A DNA stretch of 64,000 bases from Novosphingobium taihuense (GTDB lineage: Bacteria > Pseudomonadota > Alphaproteobacteria > Sphingomonadales > Sphingomonadaceae), in NCBI RefSeq assembly GCF_007830315.1, contig NZ_VLKJ01000002.1, positions 372,001 to 436,000 of the forward strand, given 5' to 3'. Positions 26,463 through 35,313 of this stretch are shown here, piece after piece. How positions within the stretch are numbered: position 1 is the first letter of the stretch; each line of letters opens with the position of its first letter. Position numbers and translations under genes: made by a program. Under the pieces are notes generated by a model that made no database searches, was not told the DNA's origin, and saw only the letters and a program-made list of their open reading frames with translations.

Positions 26463-27233
26463 ATGGATCTCAAGCTGAAATACAAGGCGGCCATCGTTGC
26501 CGGTGGTTCCAGAGGGTGCGGTTTCGCCATTTCTGGAGCGCTGGCAGCAGAGGGCGCGAAGGTTGTCATTACCGGCCGTGAAGCCGAGCATGTCAACAAG
26601 GCTGTCGAGCAGATCAGGGCTGACGGAGGCACAGCATCTGGGGTTGTGGCCGACATGTCAAACGCGTCCGGAGCAAAGCGCATTGTTGATGAAGCACACG
26701 CCGCGTTCGGCCCGATCAGCGTTCTTGTTGTCAATCCCCGGTCAGCGTCGCAGACGCGCGGCTTCGAGGCGCTAACCGATGAAGAACTGGATGACGCCCA
26801 TCAAACGTGGGTGATGAGCATCGCCCGCCTGGCCCGTGGTGTGTTGCCAGACATGAAGGCAGCACAGTGGGGTCGCATCCTGTGCATCGGCTCGATCGGC
26901 ATGAAGGTGCTTCATCTGGAAGACCCGATGTATGCACAGAACCTGCGAGTTGCAGCGGCAGCCTTGATAAAGACCTTGAGCCATGAATACGGCACGTTTG
27001 GCATCACCGCGAACACCATTGCAACAGGGCCATTCATGAGTGAAGTCGCGCGTCGATATATGGAGACTGGCGGTTTGAGCGCGGAAACGATGCTGGCCAA
27101 GACTGCTAGCGGCCGCTGGGGTGATCCGAAGGAAATGGGCGCTGTTGCAGCATTTCTGTGTTCTGATCAGGCCAGTTTTATCACTGGTGAAACGATCCGG
27201 GTCGATTCCGGCTATACGCATAGCCTGTTCTGA
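26463..27233 (+). CDS. SDR-fold protein lacking catalytic lysine
   Basis: A 256-residue SDR-fold protein. The cofactor loop is AGGSRGCG. The NNAG motif is replaced by NPRS at about 91-94. S144 and Y157 keep the 13-residue spacing, but the residue four after the tyrosine is leucine (YAQNL), so the catalytic lysine is absent. The C terminus is TGETIRVDSG, with DSG for DGG. Such proteins can be reduced-activity enzymes, use a displaced arginine (R162), or bind without turnover. AAGGA lies 7 bp before ATG 26463. It is followed 21 bp later by a MarR gene and then a sulfotransferase. Confidence 0.85.
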   Translation: MDLKLKYKAAIVAGGSRGCGFAISGALAAEGAKVVITGREAEHVNKAVEQIRADGGTASGVVADMSNASGAKRIVDEAHAAFGPISVLVVNPRSASQTRGFEALTDEELDDAHQTWVMSIARLARGVLPDMKAAQWGRILCIGSIGMKVLHLEDPMYAQNLRVAAAALIKTLSHEYGTFGITANTIATGPFMSEVARRYMETGGLSAETMLAKTASGRWGDPKEMGAVAAFLCSDQASFITGETIRVDSGYTHSLF

Positions 27234-27254
27234 GGCGGCAAGTTGAGACTGGAT

Positions 27255-27806
27255 ATGGCAGGGCGTGACACTGGCAATGTGAGCGATTTGATCGATCAGG
27301 CTGAGAAGGTTTGGGCGTTGGCAGACGATGTCGCCAATGCGCGTATCAATGCGCTGAGTACGCGGATACTTGAGGTGGCAAGATCAGTTGAGCGCAGTTT
27401 TGAGGCGCAGTGCCGTGCGCGCGGCCTGAGTACCGGCGAATTGCTCGTTCTTGATGCATTGCACCGGCTCGGATTACCCTATGAGGCCACACCATCGCAG
27501 TTGCGGCAGCATTTCTTCATTTCATTTGCTGGGCTCGGGAAGCGCGTGAACGCGCTGGAAGGGCTGGGCTATGTCGAGCGTAGCCAGCAAGTGACAGACA
27601 GGCGGAGCCAGAAGATCCGTTTGACCAGTAATGGCCTTCATTTGCTGCGGGCTTTTGATGGACGTCAGAATACGATTCCGCACCGGGTTGCCATCGCATC
27701 TCTTGAAAGTGCAGAGCAAGAAATGCTGGCGATGCTGTTGCGTAAGCTGCACCGCAAGATCGAAACGACCACCGCAGGCCTATCCGATGATCCACCGCAG
27801 GCATGA
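27255..27806 (+). CDS. MarR family transcriptional regulator
   Basis: A 183-residue winged-helix regulator, close paralogue of the protein at 18909 through the whole DNA-binding domain (TGELLVLDALHRLG, PSQLRQHFFISFAGLGKR, wing RSQQVTDRRSQKIRLT). ATG 27255 is used; TTG 27243 is in frame. It lies between an SDR and a sulfotransferase on the same strand, 21 bp after the SDR stop. The near-identical recognition helix of the two MarR paralogues suggests they bind related operators and may cross-regulate both modules. Confidence 0.87.
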   Translation: MAGRDTGNVSDLIDQAEKVWALADDVANARINALSTRILEVARSVERSFEAQCRARGLSTGELLVLDALHRLGLPYEATPSQLRQHFFISFAGLGKRVNALEGLGYVERSQQVTDRRSQKIRLTSNGLHLLRAFDGRQNTIPHRVAIASLESAEQEMLAMLLRKLHRKIETTTAGLSDDPPQA

Positions 27807-27892
27807 TCAGTATCTTCGGCGTCTGGTCCCCGTCCAAATAACAAGGAATGCAGGCGGTTGATAAAAAGAGATTCGAATATGGGGGTAGGACT

Positions 27893-29071
27893 GTGGAAGA
27901 CAAAGATCGTCTGCTCGACATCGATTCCGTGATCGCATCAGCTGAAATTGCATCGGGTACGTCAGGATTTGTCGATGACGCTCTGCGAAGCCGTGTGGGC
28001 AAGTTGCTGAGAGCGCTTCGTGGTGCAGGTGAGTACACTGTCGACCAGCGTATCGCCACTCGCCGCCAGATTGTCAGATTGCTGGCGCGGCGGCTGAATA
28101 TTTCGCGCGATATCGCCAATCACCCTGAAATATTGGATGAGGAGGTCATCGATCCCATCTTCATAATTGGGTTTCCGCGTACTGGAACATCAATTCAGCA
28201 GGAATTGCTCGGCGCAGATCCTGCCAACCGGCCTGTAAGGGCCTGGCAGGTTCATGAGCCTTCTCCGCCGCCAGGAGAACGCCCGGTAACTGCCGCGCGC
28301 AAAGCCGCCGCCGCCGATGTGGTCAGACATTACGTCGACCGGTGTCCTGGCATTCTATCCCTGCATCCCTACTGGGATATGGGTGCTGAGACGCTTGTGG
28401 AGGACGAAGAGGTTCTGACGCTCGACTTCTTCGACAACTACCCTGTCGTACTGTGCGATGCGCCGACACTGGCCGTACGGGTTGGAGAGGATGACTTCGA
28501 GGATGCGTATCGCTTCCTCAAGCTCTTCCTGCAACATCAGCAGTGGAAGCAACCGCGCAAGCGTTGGGTGTTGAAAGGGATCGAGCACCAGCGGCACCTG
28601 TCCACGCTATTCAAGGTATTCCCCGATGCTCGGTGTCTTTTCCCGCACCGGGAGCCGGAAAAATTCCTGCCATCAAATCTGACGATCGTCGGTGTCGTCT
28701 ATGACGGGATTACCTGCGGAGCCATCGATCGCGCGACATTGGCAGCAGGCTATCTTGCCGACTTCTCCGGCCGGCTTGCGGCAGTCATGGCAGATCCAGC
28801 CATGGATGACGCGCGCGTGCGTCATATGAAGTTCAGCAGCTTCATCAGCGATCCGATTTCAGCATTGAGGCAATGCTATGCCGAGTGGGGTTTTCCTTGG
28901 ACTGCAGAAGCAGAAGCGGGGATGCAAGCATGGCTTGATGATCCGGCGAACGATAGCGATCGCTATGGTCGTCATAAATACACCTTCGAGCCTTTCGGGG
29001 TGGATTGGCAGGCACTTAGCCCGAGCTTTGACGCGTATCGGCAGCGCTATCTTTCGCAGGGCGAGTCCTGA
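27893..29071 (+). CDS. Sulfotransferase family protein (Sulfotransfer_3-like)
   Basis: A 392-residue sulfotransferase-fold protein. The phosphosulfate-loop-like segment PIFIIGFPRTGTS lies at about 88-100, and the following WQVHEPSPPPGE and FPHREPEKFLPS are typical of the large bacterial and actinobacterial family annotated as sulfotransferases. Proven activity is rare in this family. GTG 27893 is preferred over ATG 27848, whose AAGGA lies directly against the codon. The gene follows the MarR gene. A truncated relative is at 10856. In a catabolic cluster it might sulfate a hydroxylated intermediate or have another nucleotide- or CoA-related role; this is open. Confidence 0.78.
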   Translation: MEDKDRLLDIDSVIASAEIASGTSGFVDDALRSRVGKLLRALRGAGEYTVDQRIATRRQIVRLLARRLNISRDIANHPEILDEEVIDPIFIIGFPRTGTSIQQELLGADPANRPVRAWQVHEPSPPPGERPVTAARKAAAADVVRHYVDRCPGILSLHPYWDMGAETLVEDEEVLTLDFFDNYPVVLCDAPTLAVRVGEDDFEDAYRFLKLFLQHQQWKQPRKRWVLKGIEHQRHLSTLFKVFPDARCLFPHREPEKFLPSNLTIVGVVYDGITCGAIDRATLAAGYLADFSGRLAAVMADPAMDDARVRHMKFSSFISDPISALRQCYAEWGFPWTAEAEAGMQAWLDDPANDSDRYGRHKYTFEPFGVDWQALSPSFDAYRQRYLSQGES

Positions 29072-29120
29072 AAGCCGGATCGGCGCCTGCTTGCGTTCAT
29101 GAATGCCAATTCCAGCGTGT

Positions 29121-29138
29121 CGAAAGTGCTGACTTTCG
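29121..29138. repeat. Inverted repeat in convergent intergenic region
   Basis: CGAAAGT, 4-bp loop GCTG, ACTTTCG: a perfect 7-bp stem between the sulfotransferase stop (29071) and the convergent OYE stop (29274). No T-tract follows, so it is at best a weak terminator for either gene; a protein-binding site is the other option. Confidence 0.35.
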
Positions 29139-29273
29139 CGGAGACTGCGGCGGCAATCTGACACGTGATGCCAATGTCAGCAGCGAAGTCATTGGCATTG
29201 CTGTGTTCCGTGAAAATCAAGCGGTTTGGCTCATTGCCCTGCCCATGCCCGACCTTTACCTGCATTTGTGCAA

Positions 29274-30446
29274 TCAGGTCAGTCGGGTCAGTGAATCCGG
29301 GTCAAATGGCGGCAGAGGTTCACCTCTGCGCACGTTTGCCACCCATTGCGGATCGTGCAGGATCATGCGGCCAACCGATGCGATGTCAAATTCCCCGTTC
29401 TCGAACCGCTTGAGCAACAAGCCGAGATTGTTCGATGCCTCGGCTGCTGCTGAAACGGTGTCGTACATGCCCTTGACGATGCCGATGCCGCCTACCGCGC
29501 CGGACAGCTTGCCAGTGACCTTCTTGGCCCAGCCGGCCAGAGATAGTTCGCTCTCCTGCGGAAAGGCAGGAGTATTGAAATACCGCACACTGGCATCGAA
29601 AAGGTCGACCCCTGCGTCTGCAATGGGGCCAAGTATTGCTTCCAGTTCTGCTGGCGTTGAAGCCAGCCTTGCTCGGAAATCCTGTTGCTTCCATTGCGAA
29701 AAGCGGAAGATCAGTGGTCGATCTTCGCCGAGTTCCGCGCGGCAGGCCTTGACCACCTCGACAGCGAACCGGGTGCGGGTAACGGCATCGCCGCCCCATG
29801 GTGCAGGGCGATGGTTTGTTTCTGCCCAGAGGAAGGAATCGATAAGGTAGCCATGCGCGCCATGAAGCGCGAGGCCATCGAAACCAGCTGTAACGGCATC
29901 GCGAGCGGCACGCCCGAAGCTGGCAATAACGTCTGCTATATCCTCGTCACTTGGCACAGGCATTGGCGAGGCCGAGATGATCTTTGCTTTTTCGACATAG
30001 TAGTCTGCTGCCTTAGACGGATCACCGTATCGACCTGATGGGGAGAAGGCTGGATTGACGCCGTCAGGCATCCGCATCGGTCCCTGATGCCAGAGCTGCG
30101 GAATTATGTGCCCGCCGTGCGCATGTACGGCATCAGCGACGCGTGACCAGGCAGACACGGTCTCGGCTCCACTGAACAGTGGCAGGTTCATCTCTCCCAA
30201 TCCGGTATCGCCGATGGCCGAGGGGTGATCCGTTCCGATCGCTTCGGTGATGAGCAGACCGGTTCCGCCATCAGCACGGCGTGCGTAATAATCAACCACA
30301 TCGTCACCCGGCAGGTTGTCCGGGCAGAAGCTGCGTGTCATCGGAGCCATGGTAAAGCGATTGGCAATGGTCATGCCGCGAATGGTGAGCGGCTCGAACA
30401 ATGGGGACAGGTCCGAGTTGAGCTCTGTGTCGAAACCGATCGTCAT
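29274..30446 (-). CDS. NADH:flavin oxidoreductase, Old Yellow Enzyme family
   Basis: A 390-residue single-domain OYE (FMN TIM barrel). The N-terminal PLTIRGMTIANRF, the FMN-site MAPMTRS, PQLWHQGPM, the substrate histidine pair in ALHGAHGYLIDSFLW and ASVGRMILHDPQW are visible. OYEs reduce C=C bonds conjugated to carbonyl or nitro groups, here perhaps a cyclic enone. It is a close paralogue of the protein at 54350 (most motifs identical). The start at 30446 has GGAAG upstream; TTG 30461 is in frame. It is the next minus-strand gene after a crotonase, across a 570-bp gap. Confidence 0.92.
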   Translation of the reverse strand: MTIGFDTELNSDLSPLFEPLTIRGMTIANRFTMAPMTRSFCPDNLPGDDVVDYYARRADGGTGLLITEAIGTDHPSAIGDTGLGEMNLPLFSGAETVSAWSRVADAVHAHGGHIIPQLWHQGPMRMPDGVNPAFSPSGRYGDPSKAADYYVEKAKIISASPMPVPSDEDIADVIASFGRAARDAVTAGFDGLALHGAHGYLIDSFLWAETNHRPAPWGGDAVTRTRFAVEVVKACRAELGEDRPLIFRFSQWKQQDFRARLASTPAELEAILGPIADAGVDLFDASVRYFNTPAFPQESELSLAGWAKKVTGKLSGAVGGIGIVKGMYDTVSAAAEASNNLGLLLKRFENGEFDIASVGRMILHDPQWVANVRRGEPLPPFDPDSLTRLT

Positions 30447-31015
30447 ATGTGCTTCTTCCAAACAATTGGGCTTGTTGGGGTTGCGGCTAGACGGATTTGC
30501 CGTTTTGCCGATGTTGGAGCGAAAGACGCCTCCCGGTGACCAAAAGAGCGCGCAGCCGGCGCTCCGATCAGACTGGTCGGTCGATAGTCCGGATCATGGT
30601 CAAGGGTGCCTATTCCGGCAGCCACTGCACCACGTTTTGCAATGGGTGAAGCATTGCACCTTGCAGGCGTGATAAGCGCAGGGACGACGACCGGACCGCT
30701 GCGTTTGCCAAGCAGAGGTGCTGTTGTCACAGAGCGAATGTCCGGACGGCAAAATGCAATCTGGTGAGCCCTCCAATGTGTTGTGCGGTTAAGGCTGTGC
30801 CATCACGAACGGGCCGATGCGAGCGATCCGCAGGGGTTACTCGCCATGATCGCGTGTGCGATAGCAATCTTGTCGCGCCGCCGTTCGTCGCGGATGCTCG
30901 CCGGGCAGAGGTCGTGCTTATTGCTGCGGCCTGTTTGCAGAGCCAGAAAGGCTGGCGACGCGCAAGGTTTAGAGAGCCCTTATCAACGCGTCGCAGAATG
31001 CCATGGAATAACGGG
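30447..31015. other. Long intergenic region with no recognised gene
   Basis: About 570 bp between two minus-strand genes (crotonase upstream, OYE downstream). Open frames such as 30443-30730 (minus) and 30764-31444 (plus) have no recognisable motif or ribosome site. Possibly a deletion scar of a lost gene. Confidence 0.35.
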
Positions 31016-31810
31016 TCAGTTACCAGTAAACTGCGGCGGGCGTTTCTCGACGAATGCCATCACGGCTTCGCGGTGATCGTCAGACATGGCCGATATCGCC
31101 TCAAAGAATACGCTCGCATCGATCATGCCTTCAAAATGTCTACGCAGTGGCAAGTTGATGGCCTGTTTGGTCATGTTTATGGCGATCGTTGCGCCGTTGG
31201 CGAGCCGTTCGGCCATTCCGAAGGCTACCGTATCAAGTTCCGCCATCGGCACGGCCTTGTTGATCAGGCCCATCGCGGCTGCATCCTTTGCCAAGATCGG
31301 ATCTCCGGTGAGCAGATATTCGCGAGCACGCATATAGCCGATGAGCTGTGGCCAGATAAGTGCGCCGCCATCACCTGCAGCATAGCCGACCGCAACATGG
31401 GGGTCTGCAATGCGCGCAGTTTCGACAGCGTAGCAAAGGTCTGAGAACAGGGCGAGCGTAGCGCCAAGGCCGATGGCATGGCCATTGAGGCGGGTGATCA
31501 AGGGCTTCTCCAGGCGGAGCAACGCGTTGAGCAGGCGTCGAGCCTCGACAAAGCCTTCTACAGTCTGACGAGGCTGATCGAGCAATTCGCGCATGTGCTG
31601 AATGTCACCACCGGCCGAGAAGGCCTTTTCACCTGCACCGGTGAGCACAATTACCTTGGTTTCACGGTCATAATTCACATCTTCAAGCGCATGGCGCAGT
31701 TCGTCGTGCATCGGGTCGCTGAATGCATTCGTGGGCGGGCTGTCCAGCGTCAACACAAGGATTCCATTCCCGCGTCGCTCGACCTTCACGTTCTTGCAGT
31801 ATTCGTACAT
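31016..31810 (-). CDS. Enoyl-CoA hydratase/isomerase family protein
   Basis: A 264-residue crotonase: TLDSPPTNAF at the N terminus, oxyanion-hole segment FSAGGDIQHM, NGHAIGLGATLALF and the active-site stretch DPHVAVGYAAGDGG. As in the crotonase at 9871, the usual glutamate positions are changed (aspartate in DP and a GDGG loop). GGAGGGAT lies just before ATG 31810; the open frame extends to 31903. Divergent from the CoA ligase at 32167, across 356 bp. It may hydrate, isomerise or cleave a ring or side-chain CoA ester. Confidence 0.9.
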   Translation of the reverse strand: MYEYCKNVKVERRGNGILVLTLDSPPTNAFSDPMHDELRHALEDVNYDRETKVIVLTGAGEKAFSAGGDIQHMRELLDQPRQTVEGFVEARRLLNALLRLEKPLITRLNGHAIGLGATLALFSDLCYAVETARIADPHVAVGYAAGDGGALIWPQLIGYMRAREYLLTGDPILAKDAAAMGLINKAVPMAELDTVAFGMAERLANGATIAINMTKQAINLPLRRHFEGMIDASVFFEAISAMSDDHREAVMAFVEKRPPQFTGN

Positions 31811-32166
31811 GGGATCCCTCCGCCTGATCACGTGCCCGTGGAATAGAACGGCCGGAGACGGTCTGGCCAGATGTAAGCACATATGCCCTGCGATATCAGC
31901 CATGCGTTGGATGATGGTATTTCCGGGGCGGCCATGACAATCGTCAGCAAATGGGACGTTTCACGCTCAGGAGCGCATGGGTGCTCACTGGCCCCGTCGC
32001 CTCGGCATGCACACTGCCATGGCCCAAGTGCGCGGCAGCAGAATAACCATCGCCCTTTTGATCAGGTGGCCGAATGAATTGACAGCATCCCGACAACACA
32101 ACGTAAGCTTCCGATTACAAGAGTCGGGTTGGCCCATGTCGCAGCCCGGAATTTTACGGGAACAGC
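31811..32166. other. Divergent promoter region
   Basis: 356 bp between the divergent crotonase and CoA ligase genes. TTGACA at 32079-32084 is a possible -35 for the ligase operon, but no good -10 follows at normal spacing. CGGGAAC before 32167 is the ligase ribosome site. No gene seen. Confidence 0.3.
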
Positions 32167-33735
32167 ATGACAGACCAGTCGATCTACCGTCGCTTTCAAC
32201 AATCGGCCCGTATCCATGCAGATCGCATTGCCATACGCACCAGCTCAGGTGATCTCTCGTATTCAGGACTGGAATCCGCGAGCCGTGACTTGGGCCGAGC
32301 CTTGTTGGCGTTGGGCATTGAACGCGGGGACCGGATTGCAATCTGGGGTGTAAACAGTGCGCAGTGGACAGTGGCTGCGTTGGGCATCCAGGCAGCTGGT
32401 GGCACGCTTGTTCCGATCGGCACCCGGTTGCGCGGGCGTGAAGCCGAAGGCATCCTGAACGACGCCGGTGCCCGCATCGTGTTCTGTGACGAGCAGTTCG
32501 GCAGCTTCAACTTTGTCGAGGCATTGCTGGAGCGTAACATCCCGACGCTGGAAACGATTGTCATACTGGATGGTGGCAGTGCAAGTGAAGGCAAGGTCAT
32601 CAGCCTAGACGCGCTGCGTTCGAAAGCCGCGGCAGTGAGTGAAGAGGCGCTTGACCAGCGCATCGCGCAGGCCGCCGGCGACGATATCGTGGACATCATC
32701 TTCACTTCGGGAACCACCGGCAAGCCAAAGGGCGTGCCGATGACCAGCGCGCAAAGTCTTTTCGCCTGTGATGTCCAGCGTGACGAAATCGCCTTCTTGA
32801 CCCCGGACGACATCTTTGCGGTCACCTATCCCTTCGCTCACAATGCTGGCTATCGGGCTGGCTGGCAGGTGTCTGTCCTGAATGGCGTGCGAGTCATCCC
32901 GGTCAGCACTTTCGAGCCAACTGATCTATTGCACATGATCGAAGCCGAAAAGTTGACCTTCATGCCGCTCGCGCCACCCATTGCACAGGCGATCATCGAC
33001 CATCCCGACAGATCGAAGATCGACCTTTCGAGTGTTCGCCTGGTCGCCACGGGTGGCACGACCATTCCGGTGCGGCAGGTTGAAGAACTGCGTGATGTCT
33101 TCGGAGCAGGAACCGTGGTGCAGACAGGGTATGGCCTGACGGAGACGGCTGGGTCGGTCACGACTACGCTTCCTGGCGACGCACCGGAAATCGTCGCGAG
33201 AACAGTGGGGCGTGCGCTCAAGTCCCTCGATGTCAAGATTGTCGGCCCCGACCATCAAGAACTCCCAGTCGGCGAGGTCGGAGAAATTGCCGTTCGCGGG
33301 CCGCAAGTGTTGAAAGGGTACTACAAAAACCCTGAAGCAACTGCCGCTGCCTTCACCGCCGACGGCTTCTTCCTTACCGGTGACGCCGGGTGGGTAGATG
33401 AGCACGGCAACTATTCGATCACAGATCGCATCAAGGATATGTATCTGGTCGGCGGGTTCAACTGCTATCCGGCCGAGATCGAGGGCATGATCCAGGGCCT
33501 GCCGGGCGTCGCCCGCGTTGCGGTGATCGGTGTGGACGACCAGAGGCTTGGTCAGGTGGGTCGGGCCTTCATAGTCAAGTCACCGAATGCAGACCTGACA
33601 GAAGAAAGCGTGATCGCCTGGTGCCGTAAGGAAATGGCGAATTACAAGGTCCCTCGCTCCGTCCGCTTCATCGACGCCTTGCCTTTGAACGCAACGGGCA
33701 AGGTTGCCAAAGTCGAGCTCAGAGCAATGGATTGA
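32167..33735 (+). CDS. AMP-dependent acyl-CoA synthetase/ligase
   Basis: A 522-residue ANL ligase. P-loop TSGTTGKPKG, A5 motif GYGLTETAGS, A7 motif FLTGDAGWVD, hinge DRIKDMYLVGGFNCYP and the C-terminal lysine motif NATGKVAK are intact, so it should be active. It shares closest motifs with the ligase at 14573 (GGFN-YP hinge, NYKVPR). First gene of a forward group with a nitronate-monooxygenase-like flavoprotein and a zinc alcohol dehydrogenase. It activates an organic acid to the CoA thioester, probably feeding the crotonases and acyl-CoA dehydrogenases of the window. Confidence 0.92.
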   Translation: MTDQSIYRRFQQSARIHADRIAIRTSSGDLSYSGLESASRDLGRALLALGIERGDRIAIWGVNSAQWTVAALGIQAAGGTLVPIGTRLRGREAEGILNDAGARIVFCDEQFGSFNFVEALLERNIPTLETIVILDGGSASEGKVISLDALRSKAAAVSEEALDQRIAQAAGDDIVDIIFTSGTTGKPKGVPMTSAQSLFACDVQRDEIAFLTPDDIFAVTYPFAHNAGYRAGWQVSVLNGVRVIPVSTFEPTDLLHMIEAEKLTFMPLAPPIAQAIIDHPDRSKIDLSSVRLVATGGTTIPVRQVEELRDVFGAGTVVQTGYGLTETAGSVTTTLPGDAPEIVARTVGRALKSLDVKIVGPDHQELPVGEVGEIAVRGPQVLKGYYKNPEATAAAFTADGFFLTGDAGWVDEHGNYSITDRIKDMYLVGGFNCYPAEIEGMIQGLPGVARVAVIGVDDQRLGQVGRAFIVKSPNADLTEESVIAWCRKEMANYKVPRSVRFIDALPLNATGKVAKVELRAMD

Positions 33736-33959
33736 TATAAACAAGCGTTTTCACCAAGGTGAACGATCTGCTTAACGTCACGCCCATTCCAGGCGTAAAC
33801 GCTTCGCGGCGGATGCCATCGTAGTCAGCCCTTGATGCCCGAGTACCGGGCGTACTGCATATTGTGACCATCACGCCATTTGGGTCCAAAGTCTTTTGCA
33901 GGCCATCACAGCTGCATTCACCGGTTTCGTTGAACCGACCGATTACATTGCAGGCAGAC

Positions 33960-34958
33960 ATGCGCAACCAGATATTCCGCACGCACCTCACAGAACTGCT
34001 GGGCATTCGGCACCCTATCCTTGCCGGAGGATTGGGGCCGGGCGTTTCAGATGGACGATATGTTGCCGCCGTCGTCAATGCCGGTGGCATGGGCTTCATC
34101 GTTCACACTGGCTATGACGATCCTGATCAGTTCATCGATGAAATGCGGATCTGCCGCGAACTTACAGGCGGCAAGAGCTTTGGGGTCAACCTCTACATTT
34201 CGCGCGTGGCTGGATCCGTTGAAAAGATCATCGCGCGGATCCCTCAGCTTGTCGAACACGGATGCAGCGTGGTGGAAACAGCCGGGCAAAACCCGGCTCC
34301 GATTGTCCCTGCACTGCGCGAAGCCGGGATCAAGGTGATCCATAAGGTTCCAGGCGTACGTTATGCTGTATCTGTAGCCAGAACTGACGTTGATGCCGTG
34401 ATCGTGGTCGGCAATGAATGTGGCGGCCACCCGGGCATTTACCAGATCGGCACCATGGTTCAGGCAGCGCAGGCTCCTGGGGTAATTGACAAGCCGGTGA
34501 TCATCGGAGGCGGTATCGGAACCGGCAGCCAGATCGCTGCTGTGCTCGCGATGGGCGGCGCTGGTGTGATCATGGGAACGCGCATGATGGTGGCCGAGGA
34601 ACTGTGGCCAAGCCGCGCCTACAAAGATCAGATGGTGGCCGGAAATGGAACAGAAAGCGTGGTGATCAAGAAGATCCTGCGCGATAATCACCGCGTGTTG
34701 GCAAATCATTCCACGGCCGCTGTCCTTGCCCTAGAAGCCCAAGGTGTAACCGACTTTGAAGCCTATCGTCCTCATGTGACCGGCGCCTTGACCCGTGAAG
34801 GATACCGCACTGGAAATCTGGCGACTGGCACCTACGACTGGGGTCATGCAGCGATCTTTGCGGACCAGGTGGAACCGGTTGAGGCTATCTTTGACCGGCT
34901 GATTGATGATGCAGCACAAGCCGTTGGCCGCATCAACGCGATGAGATTTCTTTGCTGA
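33960..34958 (+). CDS. Nitronate monooxygenase/FabK-like FMN TIM-barrel protein
   Basis: A 332-residue flavoprotein of the nitronate monooxygenase (2-nitropropane dioxygenase) family. The N-terminal LLGIRHPILAGGLGPG, the active-site-like NECGGHPG (usually EAGGHRG with the catalytic histidine), IGGGIGTGSQIAAVLAMG and AGVIMGTRMM for FMN phosphate binding are visible. ATG 33960 is chosen because homology starts there; the frame reaches 33864. The usual IQAPM near the N terminus is ILAGG. Family members oxidise nitronates or reduce enoyl thioesters (FabK). Beside a CoA ligase, a role on an enoyl-CoA is at least as likely as nitronate oxidation. Confidence 0.85.
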   Translation: MRNQIFRTHLTELLGIRHPILAGGLGPGVSDGRYVAAVVNAGGMGFIVHTGYDDPDQFIDEMRICRELTGGKSFGVNLYISRVAGSVEKIIARIPQLVEHGCSVVETAGQNPAPIVPALREAGIKVIHKVPGVRYAVSVARTDVDAVIVVGNECGGHPGIYQIGTMVQAAQAPGVIDKPVIIGGGIGTGSQIAAVLAMGGAGVIMGTRMMVAEELWPSRAYKDQMVAGNGTESVVIKKILRDNHRVLANHSTAAVLALEAQGVTDFEAYRPHVTGALTREGYRTGNLATGTYDWGHAAIFADQVEPVEAIFDRLIDDAAQAVGRINAMRFLC

Positions 34959-35313
34959 TCTAATCGTTGGTGTCAGTAGCGCTGCCTGAAAATCTCCGTC
35001 CAGCTGCTGAATAACCAACTCGAAACGAAGGGCAGGCCCGACAGTTCATGGGCCAGAACTCTGAAACTGACACCGTGCGGGGTGACTCGTGCCATTCGCG
35101 GGACTAGCGGCTCTCACTCACCCTTCATCTGTTACTCTCATTCCAGGCGCGCTTTCTAACGCATGGGCGATAGATTGAAGAGGATCAGCTGTTCCCAATG
35201 AAAATGGCGTATCTGCAACATGCCGCACCTGATCGCGGCCGGGGGAGATAAGGGCATACCTACCGGTCCCTCGCATTCTGGTGCGCTTTCCATGAACTTT
35301 TGAGGAGACAAGC
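34959..35313. other. Intergenic region with no recognised gene
   Basis: 355 bp between the flavoprotein and alcohol dehydrogenase genes on the same strand. Apart from GAGGAG before the ADH start I see no gene, repeat or clear promoter. The gap suggests the ADH has its own promoter. Confidence 0.3.

Noticed and set aside
30764..31444. 226-codon plus-strand frame
   Set aside because: Its 3' two thirds are antisense to the crotonase at 31016; the 5' part has no domain or ribosome site.
34047..34709. 220-codon minus-strand frame
   Set aside because: Antisense to the NMO-like flavoprotein; histidine-rich shadow with no motif.
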